A DNA stretch of 64,000 nt from an uncultured Aquimarina sp. Lineage in GTDB: Bacteria; Bacteroidota; Bacteroidia; Flavobacteriales; Flavobacteriaceae. Positions 35,321 to 44,734 of this stretch are shown in pieces; within the stretch, counting starts at the first letter, position 1; every line of letters begins with the position of its first letter. The translations under genes were made by a program, and so were the position numbers. The stretch spans positions 1-64,000 of the forward strand of contig CANMDW010000023.1 in NCBI GenBank assembly GCA_947496705.1, read 5' to 3'. The notes beneath the pieces were generated by a model, which saw only the letters and a list, made by a program, of their open reading frames with translations, was not told where the DNA came from and made no database searches.

Positions 35321-35911
35321 ATGAACAGTCTGGATTCAATTTGTGTATTTTGTGGAAGCAGTGAAGGGAATGATACCAACATAATTTCTGAAGCTTTCTT
35401 ATTAGGAGAAAAACTAGCCCGGAAAAATATCACCTTGGTATATGGCGCAGCCAAAATAGGGATCATGGGCCACGTTGCCAGAGGCGTGATGGAACATAAA
35501 GGAAAAGTGATCGGGGTGATCCCAGAGTTTTTAAAACGGAAAGAACTGATTCATCATGGGTTAAGCGAATTGATTACTACCCATAATATGCATGAGCGAA
35601 AGATGAAAATGCATGAATTAAGTGATGGGTTCATTACGCTACCAGGCGGTTTTGGGACCTTAGAAGAATTATTTGAGATCATTACCTGGTCGCAGTTAGG
35701 ATTACATCAAAAACCCATTGGTCTTTTAAATATTGGGGGATTTTATGATCACTTACTGGGATTACTGGAAAATATGGTTCGCAGGGGTTTTTTAAAAATG
35801 GAAAACTATGAACTACTCCTGGTAGATGATGATATAGATCGACTATTAGAAAAAATGAAGGCCTTTAAACCGGTGCAGGTGCCAAAATGGTTAAAACTGG
35901 ATAGGACTTAA
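35321..35911 (+). CDS. LOG-family protein (TIGR00730), putative nucleotide phosphoribohydrolase
   Basis: A 196-aa Rossmann-like protein with SICVFCGSSEG at the start and the LOG motif LPGGFGTLEELFE (~104-116), plus GVMEHKGKVIGVIPE. Relatives hydrolyse cytokinin or purine nucleoside 5'-monophosphates to the base and ribose-5-phosphate. Same strand and 12 bp after prmC, so co-transcribed; ligA follows. Confidence 0.9.
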   Translation: MNSLDSICVFCGSSEGNDTNIISEAFLLGEKLARKNITLVYGAAKIGIMGHVARGVMEHKGKVIGVIPEFLKRKELIHHGLSELITTHNMHERKMKMHELSDGFITLPGGFGTLEELFEIITWSQLGLHQKPIGLLNIGGFYDHLLGLLENMVRRGFLKMENYELLLVDDDIDRLLEKMKAFKPVQVPKWLKLDRT

Positions 35912-35966
35912 TGAGTTATGGGGTTCAGAATTATGAGTTCAGCATCAGAAATTGGAAAATAAAAAA

Positions 35967-37961
35967 ATGAATATAGAACAGAAAATCAATCAATTAAGGG
36001 AAGAATTAAGACAACATAATTATAAGTATTACGTACTAGACACTCCCACCATAAGTGATTATGAGTTTGATATGAAACTCAAAGAACTGCAGCAGCTGGA
36101 AGAAACACATCCTGAGTTTTATGATCCAAACTCCCCGACGCTACGGGTTGGGGGCGAAATAACAAAGAATTTTGAAACCGTAGTGCATGAACATCGAATG
36201 TATTCTTTGGATAATTCATATTCGAGAGAAGATCTGCTGGATTGGGAAAAACGCATTAAAAAGCTGGTGGATGGAGAAGTGTACTATACCTGCGAGCTTA
36301 AATATGATGGAGCATCGATTAACCTTACTTATGAAAATGGAGCATTATCGAAGGCCGTTACCAGAGGAGACGGTATACAAGGAGATAATGTAACAACCAA
36401 TGTAAAAACGATTAAATCTGTCCCGCTGAAGTTAACAGGGGATTTTCCACCAAAATTTGATATACGTGGTGAGATCGTTTTACCATATGAAGGTTTTGCC
36501 AAAATGAATCAGGAACGAATTGCTGTTGGAGAAGAACCATATGCCAATCCGCGAAATACAGCTTCGGGCAGCTTAAAACTGCAGGATAGTAGTGAAACAG
36601 CAAAGCGGCCTTTAGACTGTTTGTTATATAGTATCAAAGGAAATAAATTGGCAATTACTACTCAGTATGAAAGCTTAGTAAAAGCCAGAGCATGGGGTTT
36701 TAAAGTTCCGGTAGAATCCAAAATGGTACATTCGATAGATGAGGTATTGGATTTTATAACCTTTTGGGACGAACATCGCCATGATTTACCTTATGAAACC
36801 GATGGAGTAGTGATCAAAGTGAATGATCTTCAGCAGCAGGAAGAACTCGGTTTTACTGCCAAAGCACCCAGATGGGCAATGGCCTATAAATTCAAGGCAG
36901 AACAGGCTTCTACTACACTTCACGAAATAACATATCAGGTTGGTAGAACGGGAGCGATCACTCCTGTGGCCAATCTAGAACCGGTATTGCTTGCAGGAAC
37001 TACAGTGAAGAGGGCATCTTTGCATAATGCAGATCAAATTGCAAAACTGGATATAAGAGTAAGGGATACGGTTTTTGTCGAAAAAGGAGGAGAAATCATA
37101 CCAAAAATCATAGGGGTCGACTTTCAAAAAAGAGATCAAAATTCGCAGCCCACACAATACATAACCCAATGCCCGGAATGTGATACTTCTTTGATACGTA
37201 AAGAGGGAGAAGCACAACATTATTGCCCAAACGATCAGGGGTGCCCACCGCAAATAATTGGACGTATACAGCATTATATTTCGCGTAAAGCGATGGATAT
37301 AGAAGGATTGGGAGGGGAAACCGTAGCATTGCTTGTAAATGAAGGGTTAATTACCAATTATGCAGATCTGTACCAACTCACAAAGGAGCAGATTATTCCT
37401 TTGGAAAGAATGGCAGAAAAAAGTGCAGATAACCTTATTACGGGGATAGAAAAATCTAAAGAAATTCCTTTTGAACGCGTTTTGTTTGCATTAGGAATAC
37501 GATATGTAGGAGAAACGGTAGCCAAAAAATTGGCCAAACACTACAAATCTATAGATGCCATTATCGCCGCAACAGAGGAAGAATTAGTTAATGTAGATGA
37601 GATCGGGATTAAGATTGCACAAAGTGTACAGGAATTTTTTGCTGCCGAAGGAAATAAAACCCTTATTAACAGGTTACAACACTATGGCGTTCAGTTAGAG
37701 ATTTCTGCCGATAAACTTGCAAATCAAACAGATACGTTAAAAGGGCAAACCTTTGTGGTTTCAGGTGTTTTTGAAAAAGTGTCCCGTAACGAGCTCAAAA
37801 AATTGATCGAAGATAATGGCGGGAAAGTATCGAGTTCTATATCTGCTAAAACTTCTTATATCGTCGCTGGAGCAAATATGGGGCCCAGTAAATTAGAAAA
37901 AGCCAATACGTTGGGCATAGAAATTATTAGTGAAGACGAATTTCTTAGCAAAATAACGTAA
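35967..37961 (+). CDS. ligA: NAD-dependent DNA ligase
   Basis: Seals nicks during replication and repair. In order: Ia domain, adenylation domain with catalytic Lys112 in LKYDGAS, OB fold, four-Cys zinc finger (CPEC...CPNDQGC), helix-hairpin-helix region, and C-terminal BRCT domain (~590-664; TFVVSGVFEKVSRNELKKLI). 664 aa from ATG 35967 (MNIEQKINQLREEL); an earlier in-frame TTG at 35952 adds five residues. Confidence 0.97.
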   Translation: MNIEQKINQLREELRQHNYKYYVLDTPTISDYEFDMKLKELQQLEETHPEFYDPNSPTLRVGGEITKNFETVVHEHRMYSLDNSYSREDLLDWEKRIKKLVDGEVYYTCELKYDGASINLTYENGALSKAVTRGDGIQGDNVTTNVKTIKSVPLKLTGDFPPKFDIRGEIVLPYEGFAKMNQERIAVGEEPYANPRNTASGSLKLQDSSETAKRPLDCLLYSIKGNKLAITTQYESLVKARAWGFKVPVESKMVHSIDEVLDFITFWDEHRHDLPYETDGVVIKVNDLQQQEELGFTAKAPRWAMAYKFKAEQASTTLHEITYQVGRTGAITPVANLEPVLLAGTTVKRASLHNADQIAKLDIRVRDTVFVEKGGEIIPKIIGVDFQKRDQNSQPTQYITQCPECDTSLIRKEGEAQHYCPNDQGCPPQIIGRIQHYISRKAMDIEGLGGETVALLVNEGLITNYADLYQLTKEQIIPLERMAEKSADNLITGIEKSKEIPFERVLFALGIRYVGETVAKKLAKHYKSIDAIIAATEEELVNVDEIGIKIAQSVQEFFAAEGNKTLINRLQHYGVQLEISADKLANQTDTLKGQTFVVSGVFEKVSRNELKKLIEDNGGKVSSSISAKTSYIVAGANMGPSKLEKANTLGIEIISEDEFLSKIT

Positions 37962-38067
37962 AAATAAGAGTGCTTATCAAAATATTATTGTTGATAGCCG
38001 GGGGGCTTTGTGTGTGAAGCACTGCTATGCAATGGTCACAGTTAGAACTTTATGTAAGTGCTTTTAA

Positions 38068-38508
38068 CATATAGTTTGTGTTATCTTATATTATTATATG
38101 TATTTGTATAAAAACCATAAGCCTGTTGATTATGGAAGTACAGATATTGCGTATTTGGTTGTCTTTTTTGTATAGCCTGGACCCTCATTGTATATGAAGT
38201 ATATGATGCAATAGAAGAGGAGATGGGTGAGATAAAACCCTATGGTTTAGGCTATCTGCTTATTTTGTACTTCTTGTTTATAGGTGCTGTTTTTCAGTAT
38301 GTTAATGTTAGATCTACAAAATCACTATGGTTTTTGATCGCGATATTAAATTTTGTAATTAGCGACTCCTGTTTTGCATTAGACAGGTTTTATATTTCTT
38401 CTATCGAATTCGGAAGCATAAATTCTGTGTACCGGCTATTAGTAGTTTTTTTTTCTCGTACAGTTTAAAATATCCAGCCCTGTTTCCTTAAAGTTAAATC
38501 ACTTTTAA
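38068..38508 (+). pseudogene. Decayed paralogue of the downstream 8-TM membrane protein
   Basis: Remnant matching the C-terminal ~60% of the protein at 38658. Frame 1 (38068-38175) gives HIVCVILYYYMYLYKNHK, against HVIAYILLFYFLYYNHK in the intact gene, and ends at TAG 38173. A second frame from 38178 gives WTLIVYEVYDAIEEEMGE (against YTVIFFMAYLSLRDPMGE) and continues with NVRSTKSLWFLIAILNFV. At a T9 tract (38446-38454) it shifts again to FFLVQFKISSPVSLKL, ending at TAA 38506. The N-terminal ~90 residues are missing. The gap on both sides (37962-38067, 38509-38657) holds nothing else clear. Confidence 0.82.
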
Positions 38509-38657
38509 TGAACTCAAGATGAATTCATTTAAAAATTTTAAGAAAACTTTAAGTCTTACCAAAATTTAGTATATTGCGATTGGGAAAATCACACAATTTT
38601 CTATCTGGGGAGTACTCAAATTAATTATGGTTAATTTTTGGGTGCAAATTAAATTTA

Positions 38658-39353
38658 ATGGATGGAAAAAAACTACTAAAGCTTTTTATTTCTTTTTTGA
38701 TTATAGTACAGATATTGGGGTTTGTGTTTCAATATGATTTATTGAGCACAAATGCCAAACTTATTCTTTATATATCAATAATCATATTTTATTTTAGCAG
38801 TACGAAAAGAGTAAGGGTATTTCATGTCATTGTTCTTTTGGTTTTTCTTGTAGGAGAATTAGCTGTATTCTATACTACTAAAAATAGTATAGAATTTCAG
38901 ATGATAACGCATGTCATTGCTTATATTCTGCTTTTTTATTTTTTATATTATAATCATAAATCGTTTGTGTATAATAGCAGGGATGTTTTTACATTGCTGC
39001 TCGGCAGTTCTTTGTATACAGTTATATTTTTTATGGCCTACCTATCTCTTAGAGACCCCATGGGAGAACTACAATTATTAGGATTCTTTCATTTATTACT
39101 GCTATATATTTTACTAATAGTTGGTGCAATGCATTATATAAACATAAGATCTGAAAAATCACTTTGGTTTTTTTTGGCAATGTTGAATTTTGTATTTAGC
39201 GATTTTATGTTGTTAATAGATAGATTTTATTTACGATCTTATGAATTAGAAATGTTGATGTTGATATGCAAACCACTAGCTATGGTGTTTTTGGTTAATT
39301 ATCTGATTACAAAGTCTTTGTTTCTGAAAACTGAAGAATTTGAAGGGTTTTAG
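38658..39353 (+). CDS. 8-TM membrane protein, tandem family member 1 (YhhN-like)
   Basis: A 231-aa polytopic protein with about eight hydrophobic helices and few charges between them. Topology and spacing (HVIAYILLFYFLYYNHK, FHLLLLYILLIVGAMHYI, NFVFSDFMLLIDRFY) recall the YhhN/TMEM86 lysoplasmalogenase-like family, but the acidic motifs are weak, so assignment is tentative. It is the closest relative of the upstream pseudogene. Two diverged paralogues follow at 39372 and 40101, 18 and 33 bp apart, as one transcription unit. Function unknown. Confidence 0.78.
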   Translation: MDGKKLLKLFISFLIIVQILGFVFQYDLLSTNAKLILYISIIIFYFSSTKRVRVFHVIVLLVFLVGELAVFYTTKNSIEFQMITHVIAYILLFYFLYYNHKSFVYNSRDVFTLLLGSSLYTVIFFMAYLSLRDPMGELQLLGFFHLLLLYILLIVGAMHYINIRSEKSLWFFLAMLNFVFSDFMLLIDRFYLRSYELEMLMLICKPLAMVFLVNYLITKSLFLKTEEFEGF

Positions 39354-39371
39354 TTTTAAAAAAGATGAACA

Positions 39372-40067
39372 TTGAAAATTGAAAAACTTACATACCTACT
39401 ATTTTATGGCACAAGTCTGCTAACGCTAATTGCTGCTGTTTTTACAGATGGCATGGTTATCTATTTTAAACCACCGGTAATTTTATCGTTATGTCTACTG
39501 TACTTTATAAATGCAGAACATAAGAACTACCTCGTTTTGTCTAGTTTGTTACTAGTTTTGATATGCGAGATACTATTTTTACAAGATTATCTAGGAAATT
39601 TCAAACTTTTGCACATTCTGCTTTCGATATATTATTGTCTTAATATAATCTTACTCTGGAAAAGTTTGCAAGTTGTAAAAATACAATTTAAAAAAGTACT
39701 TACTATACAACTGCTCATATCAATGACATTAATTGCTTATATTTTGTTTTCGGTTGCCGAATTGATTCTTCCCCAGGTGAATGATCATAGCACAGTTCTT
39801 ATGATGCTTATTTTCTTCTTTGGTTTATTTATTGGGGTTTGTTATTATATTTATTTGAACAGTAAAACTGTAGTCAGTTATTCTTTGATGGTGGCTGCTT
39901 CTTGTTTTTTAATAGTTAATATTGTTGCAGCACTAAACAGGCTTTATGTTTCTTTAGAGATATTTCCGATTATCACAACGATGTTGCAGATTTCCGGGCA
40001 GTTTTTTTTAGTGAAGTTTTTTATCGAGCAGCATAAGTTGATGCCAAATGGTGAGGATTATTTTTAA
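39372..40067 (+). CDS. 8-TM membrane protein, tandem family member 2 (YhhN-like)
   Basis: A 231-aa paralogue. It shares with member 3 the start KLTYLLFYGTSLLTLIAAVF, IYFKPPVILSLCLLY in helix 2, and LIAYILFSVAELILPQ in the middle; the FKP and AEL motifs are reminiscent of the YhhN family. TTG at 39372 is the only plausible start giving the N-terminus that aligns with member 3. Member of an apparent three-gene unit; role unknown. Confidence 0.75.
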   Translation: MKIEKLTYLLFYGTSLLTLIAAVFTDGMVIYFKPPVILSLCLLYFINAEHKNYLVLSSLLLVLICEILFLQDYLGNFKLLHILLSIYYCLNIILLWKSLQVVKIQFKKVLTIQLLISMTLIAYILFSVAELILPQVNDHSTVLMMLIFFFGLFIGVCYYIYLNSKTVVSYSLMVAASCFLIVNIVAALNRLYVSLEIFPIITTMLQISGQFFLVKFFIEQHKLMPNGEDYF

Positions 40068-40100
40068 ACACAAACAAGTTTACTATATTTTGAGGAACTT

Positions 40101-40805
40101 TTGAAAAAAACAAGTGCTACATACCTGCTTTTTTACATTGCTTTTTTGACAGTTGTAATGGTTGCTGTTTTTTTTGATAAATGGCTGTTGATTTATGTCA
40201 AGCCAGTAGTGCCAGTATCCCTTGTTTTGTTATACATGAATTATGTGAAAAAGGTAAACCCTTTATTTCCGATATGTATGGCTGTGATTACGGCAACAGA
40301 TGTTTTTATATACATAGATTTTATAAAATATTATGATATTATTGCGATACTCATTTCGGTTTTTTACGCCTTATGTATCTTACAATTAAAAAGATTTATA
40401 TCCAAAGAAGATATAAAACTCAAAGTATTCATCTCTCCACCTGCAATGATAGGTACGATTTTGATCGCCTACCTTATATTTTCTATAAGCGAGTTAGCAT
40501 TGCCAAAGCTTAGAGATTCTATAGGTACTATGGTGCTTATTATCGCAAGTTTACTTTTTTTCTCTGCGGTAAGCTTTTTCATTTATTTAGCAGACAAGCA
40601 TGAAAAATCAATATATCTCTTTATTGCAGCTTGCTGTACTTTGTTTGTAGATGCACTATTGGCAGTAAGCGAACTTTATTATTATAAAACGATATTTACA
40701 GTGCTCATTAATATTGCAGAGATAGTAGGGGTTTATTTTTTCACCCTTTTCTTTCTTGAGACAAAGCCAATTGACGCTAAATCTTCTTTAGAAAAATACT
40801 TTTAG
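40101..40805 (+). CDS. 8-TM membrane protein, tandem family member 3 (YhhN-like)
   Basis: A 234-aa paralogue most like member 2: TYLLFYIAFLTVVMVAVFF, LIYVKPVVPVSLVLLYM, and LIAYLIFSISELALPK. About eight TM helices. TTG start at 40101, like member 2. The conserved VKP after TM1 and acidic residues in helices 3 and 5 are what suggest a YhhN relation; no enzymatic activity can be stated from sequence. Last gene of the tandem array. Confidence 0.75.
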   Translation: MKKTSATYLLFYIAFLTVVMVAVFFDKWLLIYVKPVVPVSLVLLYMNYVKKVNPLFPICMAVITATDVFIYIDFIKYYDIIAILISVFYALCILQLKRFISKEDIKLKVFISPPAMIGTILIAYLIFSISELALPKLRDSIGTMVLIIASLLFFSAVSFFIYLADKHEKSIYLFIAACCTLFVDALLAVSELYYYKTIFTVLINIAEIVGVYFFTLFFLETKPIDAKSSLEKYF

Positions 40806-40887
40806 AATGACTGGTGGAACTACTTTTTTGATTTTCAAATCTTTGCTGTTTCTTTAATCTCGTCAAAAGAGTTCAGTATAAAATAGC

Positions 40888-40895
40888 TACATTTG
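40888..40895 (+). promoter_or_regulatory. -7 element upstream of the DUF6913-dapA unit
   Basis: TACATTTG, an exact TAnnTTTG element, 23 bp before the start at 40919. No clear -33 TTTG at standard spacing. Confidence 0.45.
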
Positions 40896-40918
40896 TGACT
40901 TGTTAATTTTTTTTCTAA

Positions 40919-41440
40919 ATGATTTTAAAAGGCTTTAAAAGTAATGCGGTAAAAAAAAGTTTCGAATCTCATTTGAAGAAACGAAATGCTGAATCACAAA
41001 ACATTTCTGATCTTACAACACTTGCGGTTCTTGTTGATGCATCTCGACCTATTAACATGATGCCACTACTGAAGCTTGCAAATGAGTTGGGTGTTGCCTC
41101 AAACAGACTTAAAATAATTGGATATAAGGAAGAGAAAGAATTACAGGAAGAGAAAGACATTGAGTTATACAATGATAAGAGTTTTGGGGTAAATGGGATA
41201 GTAAAAAGTACTTCATTGCAAAAATTTATAGATAAGAATTATGATGTATTGATTAATTTTTATGAAGAAGATAAAATGGAATTGAATTATGTGGCAGCCG
41301 CTTCAAAAGCTAAGTTAAAAGTTGGTTTTGCAAAGGTAGATAATAGAATTAATGATTTGATTATCGGGTCTGAGGTAAATGATGCCAATCTCTTTATGGC
41401 AGAACTTAAGAAATATTTAAAAATTTTACAGCTTATATAA
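40919..41440 (+). CDS. DUF6913 family protein
   Basis: A 173-aa soluble protein resembling DUF6913 of flavobacteria: basic N-terminus MILKGFKSNAVKKSFESHL, then a Rossmann-like fold (TLAVLVDASRPINMMPLLKLANEL, KNYDVLINFYEEDK). Function unknown. It precedes dapA by 1 bp on the same strand, an order I associate with flavobacteria, so a tie to lysine/wall synthesis is possible. Confidence 0.75.
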   Translation: MILKGFKSNAVKKSFESHLKKRNAESQNISDLTTLAVLVDASRPINMMPLLKLANELGVASNRLKIIGYKEEKELQEEKDIELYNDKSFGVNGIVKSTSLQKFIDKNYDVLINFYEEDKMELNYVAAASKAKLKVGFAKVDNRINDLIIGSEVNDANLFMAELKKYLKILQLI

Positions 41441-41441
41441 T

Positions 41442-42314
41442 ATGAAGGGTTTTCTCAGAGGAACCGGTGTAGCCCTGGCTACGCCATTTAATGAAGATGG
41501 TTCAATAGACTATCCAGGGATTACATCATTGGTGAATTTTTGTATCGAAGGTAAAGTAGAGTATCTTGTAGTATTAGGAACAACTGCAGAGTCTGTTACT
41601 CTTGCCAAAGAAGAAAAGAAAAACCTGATAGCGCATATAGTAAAGGTAAATAATAAAAGATTGCCTTTGGTGATTGGGATCGGGGGAAATAATACTGCAG
41701 CAATCCTCAAAGAAATGGAAGAAACCGACCTGTCGGATTTTTCAGCAATTCTTTCTGTTGTTCCAATGTATAACAAACCAAATCAAGAAGGGATCTTTCA
41801 ACATTATAAAATAATAAATGATCATACTTCATTACCAATAGTGCTATACAATGTTCCGTCTCGAACCGGAACAAATATGACTGCAGAAACTACATTGCGT
41901 TTGGCTCAATTAGATAATATAATTGGGATTAAAGAGGCGGTTGGAGATTTTTCCCAGGTACTTAACATCCTTAAAGATAAGCCCAGAGATTTTTTGGTGA
42001 TTTCGGGAGATGATACTTTAGCTTTACCGGCAGTGGCAGCAGGAGGAGATGGAGTGATAAGTGTGATTGGTCAGGGTTTTCCCGAAGAATTCTCAGAAAT
42101 GATACGATTAGGCCTCTCGGGTGAGACCAAAAAAGCATATCAAATCCTCTATGAGCTGTTACCAGTTATAGCCTATGCTTTTAAAGAAGGAAATCCTGCC
42201 GGAATTAAAAATATTTTGAAAGTGAAAGGTATTTGTGATGATCATCTGCGCTTACCGTTAGTGCCGGTTTCCAAAGACCTTGCAAAAAAAATAAAAGAGT
42301 ATATTGAAGATTAA
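41442..42314 (+). CDS. dapA: 4-Hydroxy-tetrahydrodipicolinate synthase
   Basis: Condenses pyruvate and aspartate semialdehyde, the first committed step to DAP and lysine. A 290-aa (beta/alpha)8 barrel with LGTTAESVTL, catalytic Tyr136 (LYNVPSRTG) and Schiff-base Lys164 (IGIKEAVGD). Works with dapF, also in this window. It starts 1 bp after DUF6913 and is followed 14 bp later by the channel gene. Confidence 0.96.
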   Translation: MKGFLRGTGVALATPFNEDGSIDYPGITSLVNFCIEGKVEYLVVLGTTAESVTLAKEEKKNLIAHIVKVNNKRLPLVIGIGGNNTAAILKEMEETDLSDFSAILSVVPMYNKPNQEGIFQHYKIINDHTSLPIVLYNVPSRTGTNMTAETTLRLAQLDNIIGIKEAVGDFSQVLNILKDKPRDFLVISGDDTLALPAVAAGGDGVISVIGQGFPEEFSEMIRLGLSGETKKAYQILYELLPVIAYAFKEGNPAGIKNILKVKGICDDHLRLPLVPVSKDLAKKIKEYIED

Positions 42315-42328
42315 CAATTTTCATCACA

Positions 42329-43255
42329 ATGGCAAAACGCATAAAAGATCCGGGCATAGGCAAATCCTCCAGTAGTCGGGCCAAGCGATTTATCAACATA
42401 GATGGGTCTTTTAATATAAAACATATCAATAGACCCGGTTCTTTATCAGAGAGTTATGAGTATCTGATAAATATAAGCTGGACCAGGTTCTTTTTATGGG
42501 TGCTTTTGGGTTATATTGTAATCAATTCTCTTTTTGCTATTGTATATACTTTGTTGGACATATCTAATATTGTTAAGTCTACAGGGAGTATTTTTAAAGA
42601 TTTTTTGAATGCCTTCTTTTTTTCTGCCCAAACCATTACCACAGTAGGATATGGAGCCATGTCACCCAAAGGACAGCTATTTGGTATTATATCATCTTTT
42701 GAAGCCTTGATCGGATTATTAAGTTTCTCCTTTATTACAGGGTTACTTTATGGAAGATTCTCTAAACCCAGAGCCAATATCAAGTTTAGCAACAACATGA
42801 TTTTAAGAAAACATAATGGAGTAGATTGTATAATGTTTAGATTAATGAGCAAAAGTGGAAATATAATGATTCGTCCTAGAATAGAAGCTACATTGGCATT
42901 ATCACAGGAGGATAAAAGTAAAAAATATGTGAATAGTTTTTATAGCCTGCAATTAGAGCGAAATGCTATTACCTATCTTCCTACGACCTGGACCGTTGTA
43001 CACCCAATCGTTGAAGAAAGTCCGTTGTATGAATTTGACAGAGAAGCGCTACAACAATTAAACGGAGAAGTTTTAATATTGGTAAGTTATTATGACGAGT
43101 CTTTTGCCCAGGAGGTACATCAGGTGCATTCTTATGTGCTGAAGGATATAAAAAAAGATCAAGCTTTTATTCCGGCGTTTTATTATGACGATGATGGATA
43201 TACCATACTCGATCACGAAAAACTACACAAGACCTATACCCATATGACTGATTAA
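42329..43255 (+). CDS. Inward-rectifier-type (Kir) potassium channel
   Basis: A 308-aa ion channel: N-terminal cytoplasmic segment with FNIKHINRPGS, two TM helices (~52-74 and ~118-140) flanking the selectivity filter TTVGYGAMSP (~100-109), then a C-terminal immunoglobulin-like IRK domain. This layout is that of prokaryotic KirBac channels. Probably co-transcribed with dapA. It lacks any voltage sensor, unlike the channel at 55750. Confidence 0.92.
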   Translation: MAKRIKDPGIGKSSSSRAKRFINIDGSFNIKHINRPGSLSESYEYLINISWTRFFLWVLLGYIVINSLFAIVYTLLDISNIVKSTGSIFKDFLNAFFFSAQTITTVGYGAMSPKGQLFGIISSFEALIGLLSFSFITGLLYGRFSKPRANIKFSNNMILRKHNGVDCIMFRLMSKSGNIMIRPRIEATLALSQEDKSKKYVNSFYSLQLERNAITYLPTTWTVVHPIVEESPLYEFDREALQQLNGEVLILVSYYDESFAQEVHQVHSYVLKDIKKDQAFIPAFYYDDDGYTILDHEKLHKTYTHMTD

Positions 43256-43536
43256 GTAAATTAGAACATGTTTTAAAAAAATATAAACTGAAAATGAATA
43301 GTTTGAGGTTTTGATGAAGTTTCAAATGCTGAACATATCGAGATATTTGCAGCATTTACTTATAGCCGTGTTATAGAACTCTGCAACAAATCATTATTTA
43401 CATAGTTATTGAAATAAGCTATTATCAAGTAAGTTGATACTACCCAGAAATGTTGATCAGCATCCTGATAACTGCCAGAATCATCTGTTAATTGAAAAGT
43501 AATAAATAAAGGCATGTGAATAGATGATCTAAAGTT
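43256..43536. other. Intergenic gap before the bamD promoter
   Basis: About 280 bp with no plausible coding frame. I see no repeat or RNA structure that stands out before the promoter at 43537. Confidence 0.5.
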
Positions 43537-43566
43537 TTTGTAATACCGCAGAAATATATATTTTTG
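43537..43566 (+). promoter_or_regulatory. Bacteroidota-type promoter of the bamD-rpoZ-coaBC-porD operon
   Basis: TTTG (43537-43540), 18-bp spacer, TATTTTTG (43559-43566): both elements match the TTTG/TAnnTTTG consensus. The start of bamD is 19 bp downstream. Confidence 0.75.
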
Positions 43567-43584
43567 CCTGATGTTTTTTAAGCT

Positions 43585-44379
43585 ATGAAGAAATTATTGT
43601 GTGTATTGATTTGTTTGTTAACCTTGGGATCCTGTAGTGAGTATCAGAAAGTACTTAAAAAAGAGGATATTGGAGCCAAATATAGGGTAGCCGAAGAGTT
43701 GTACAAAGAAGGAAAATACAAAAAGGCGTTACGGCTTTTTGAACAGGTGGTACCTCAATATAGAGGGAAGCCACAGGCCGAAAGAGTTATGTACTACTAT
43801 GCAGATACCTATTACCAATTAGAAGATTATTATTTGGCAGGATATCAATTTGAAAGATTTGTAAAGTCTTATCCAAATAGTCAAAAGAAGGAAGAAGCAG
43901 CATACAAAGGAGCAAAGAGCTACTATTACTTATCTCCAAGATTTAGTCTGGATCAGACAGAGACTACCAAGGCACTGGAAAAACTTCAGGTATATATCAA
44001 CACATATCCCGAGAGTGAAAATTTAAAGGAAGCCAACGATTTGGTAGCAGAACTAAGAGTGAAAAAGGAGAAAAAAGCATATGAGATCGCGAAGCAATAT
44101 CACCATAGAGAAAATTATAAAGTAGCTATTACAGCATTTGATAATTATCTGGTTGATTATCCGGGATCGCCTTTTAGAGAAAAAGTATTATATTACAAGC
44201 TAGAGTCTGAATATCTTTTGGCAATCGGTAGTTATGAAAGCCTTGTAAAAGGACGTTTGGAAACCGCACAGGGATATTATAATAATTACAAAAAATATTA
44301 TAAATCAGACAGTGAGTATGCCAAAAAAGCCGAAGAATTAGGAGAAGATATAAAAACAAGACTAGAACAATATAAATAG
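43585..44379 (+). CDS. bamD: Outer membrane protein assembly factor BamD
   Basis: Lipoprotein of the BAM complex that inserts barrel proteins into the outer membrane. Lipobox LGSC (Cys17), then TPR repeats: AEELYKEGKYKKALRLFEQVVPQY, AYQFERFVKSYPNSQKKEEAAYKGA and YKVAITAFDNYLVDYPGS. Length 264 aa, normal. First gene of a plus-strand operon with the RpoZ-like subunit, coaBC and the PorD-like protein. Confidence 0.95.
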   Translation: MKKLLCVLICLLTLGSCSEYQKVLKKEDIGAKYRVAEELYKEGKYKKALRLFEQVVPQYRGKPQAERVMYYYADTYYQLEDYYLAGYQFERFVKSYPNSQKKEEAAYKGAKSYYYLSPRFSLDQTETTKALEKLQVYINTYPESENLKEANDLVAELRVKKEKKAYEIAKQYHHRENYKVAITAFDNYLVDYPGSPFREKVLYYKLESEYLLAIGSYESLVKGRLETAQGYYNNYKKYYKSDSEYAKKAEELGEDIKTRLEQYK

Positions 44380-44396
44380 AAAATAAAGTAGAAGAG

Positions 44397-44729
44397 ATGG
44401 ATTTGAAAAAAAGTAATGCGCCGGTAAACACAACTACTATTGATAAGAATCGTATCGATCAGCCAACAGATAATATCTATGAAGCAATTTCGATAATATC
44501 AAAGAGAGCGACCCAGATCAATACCGATATAAAGAAAGAATTGCTCGAAAAACTGGATGAGTTTGCTACTTATAATGATAGCTTAGAAGAAATTTTTGAA
44601 AATAAAGAGCAAATAGAGGTTTCTAAGTTTTATGAAAGATTACCAAAGCCACATGCTTTAGCCGTACAAGAATGGTTAGAAGGTAAGATTTACCACAGAA
44701 ATACAAAGGCAGACACAGAATCTCTATAA
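44397..44729 (+). CDS. rpoZ: RNA polymerase omega/Rpb6-like subunit
   Basis: A 110-aa protein of the Bacteroidota Rpb6/RpoZ-like family, with NIYEAISIISKRATQIN matching the omega helix that holds the beta' C-terminus, and an unusual acidic C-terminal half. It lies between bamD and coaBC (18 and 5 bp gaps), the position usual for rpoZ in this phylum. Confidence 0.88.
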   Translation: MDLKKSNAPVNTTTIDKNRIDQPTDNIYEAISIISKRATQINTDIKKELLEKLDEFATYNDSLEEIFENKEQIEVSKFYERLPKPHALAVQEWLEGKIYHRNTKADTESL

Positions 44730-44734
44730 ATCTT

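Noticed and set aside
38223..38468. An 81-aa intact small membrane protein
   Set aside because: It is the middle part of a larger paralogue, with homologous residues continuing in other frames on both sides; called a pseudogene instead.
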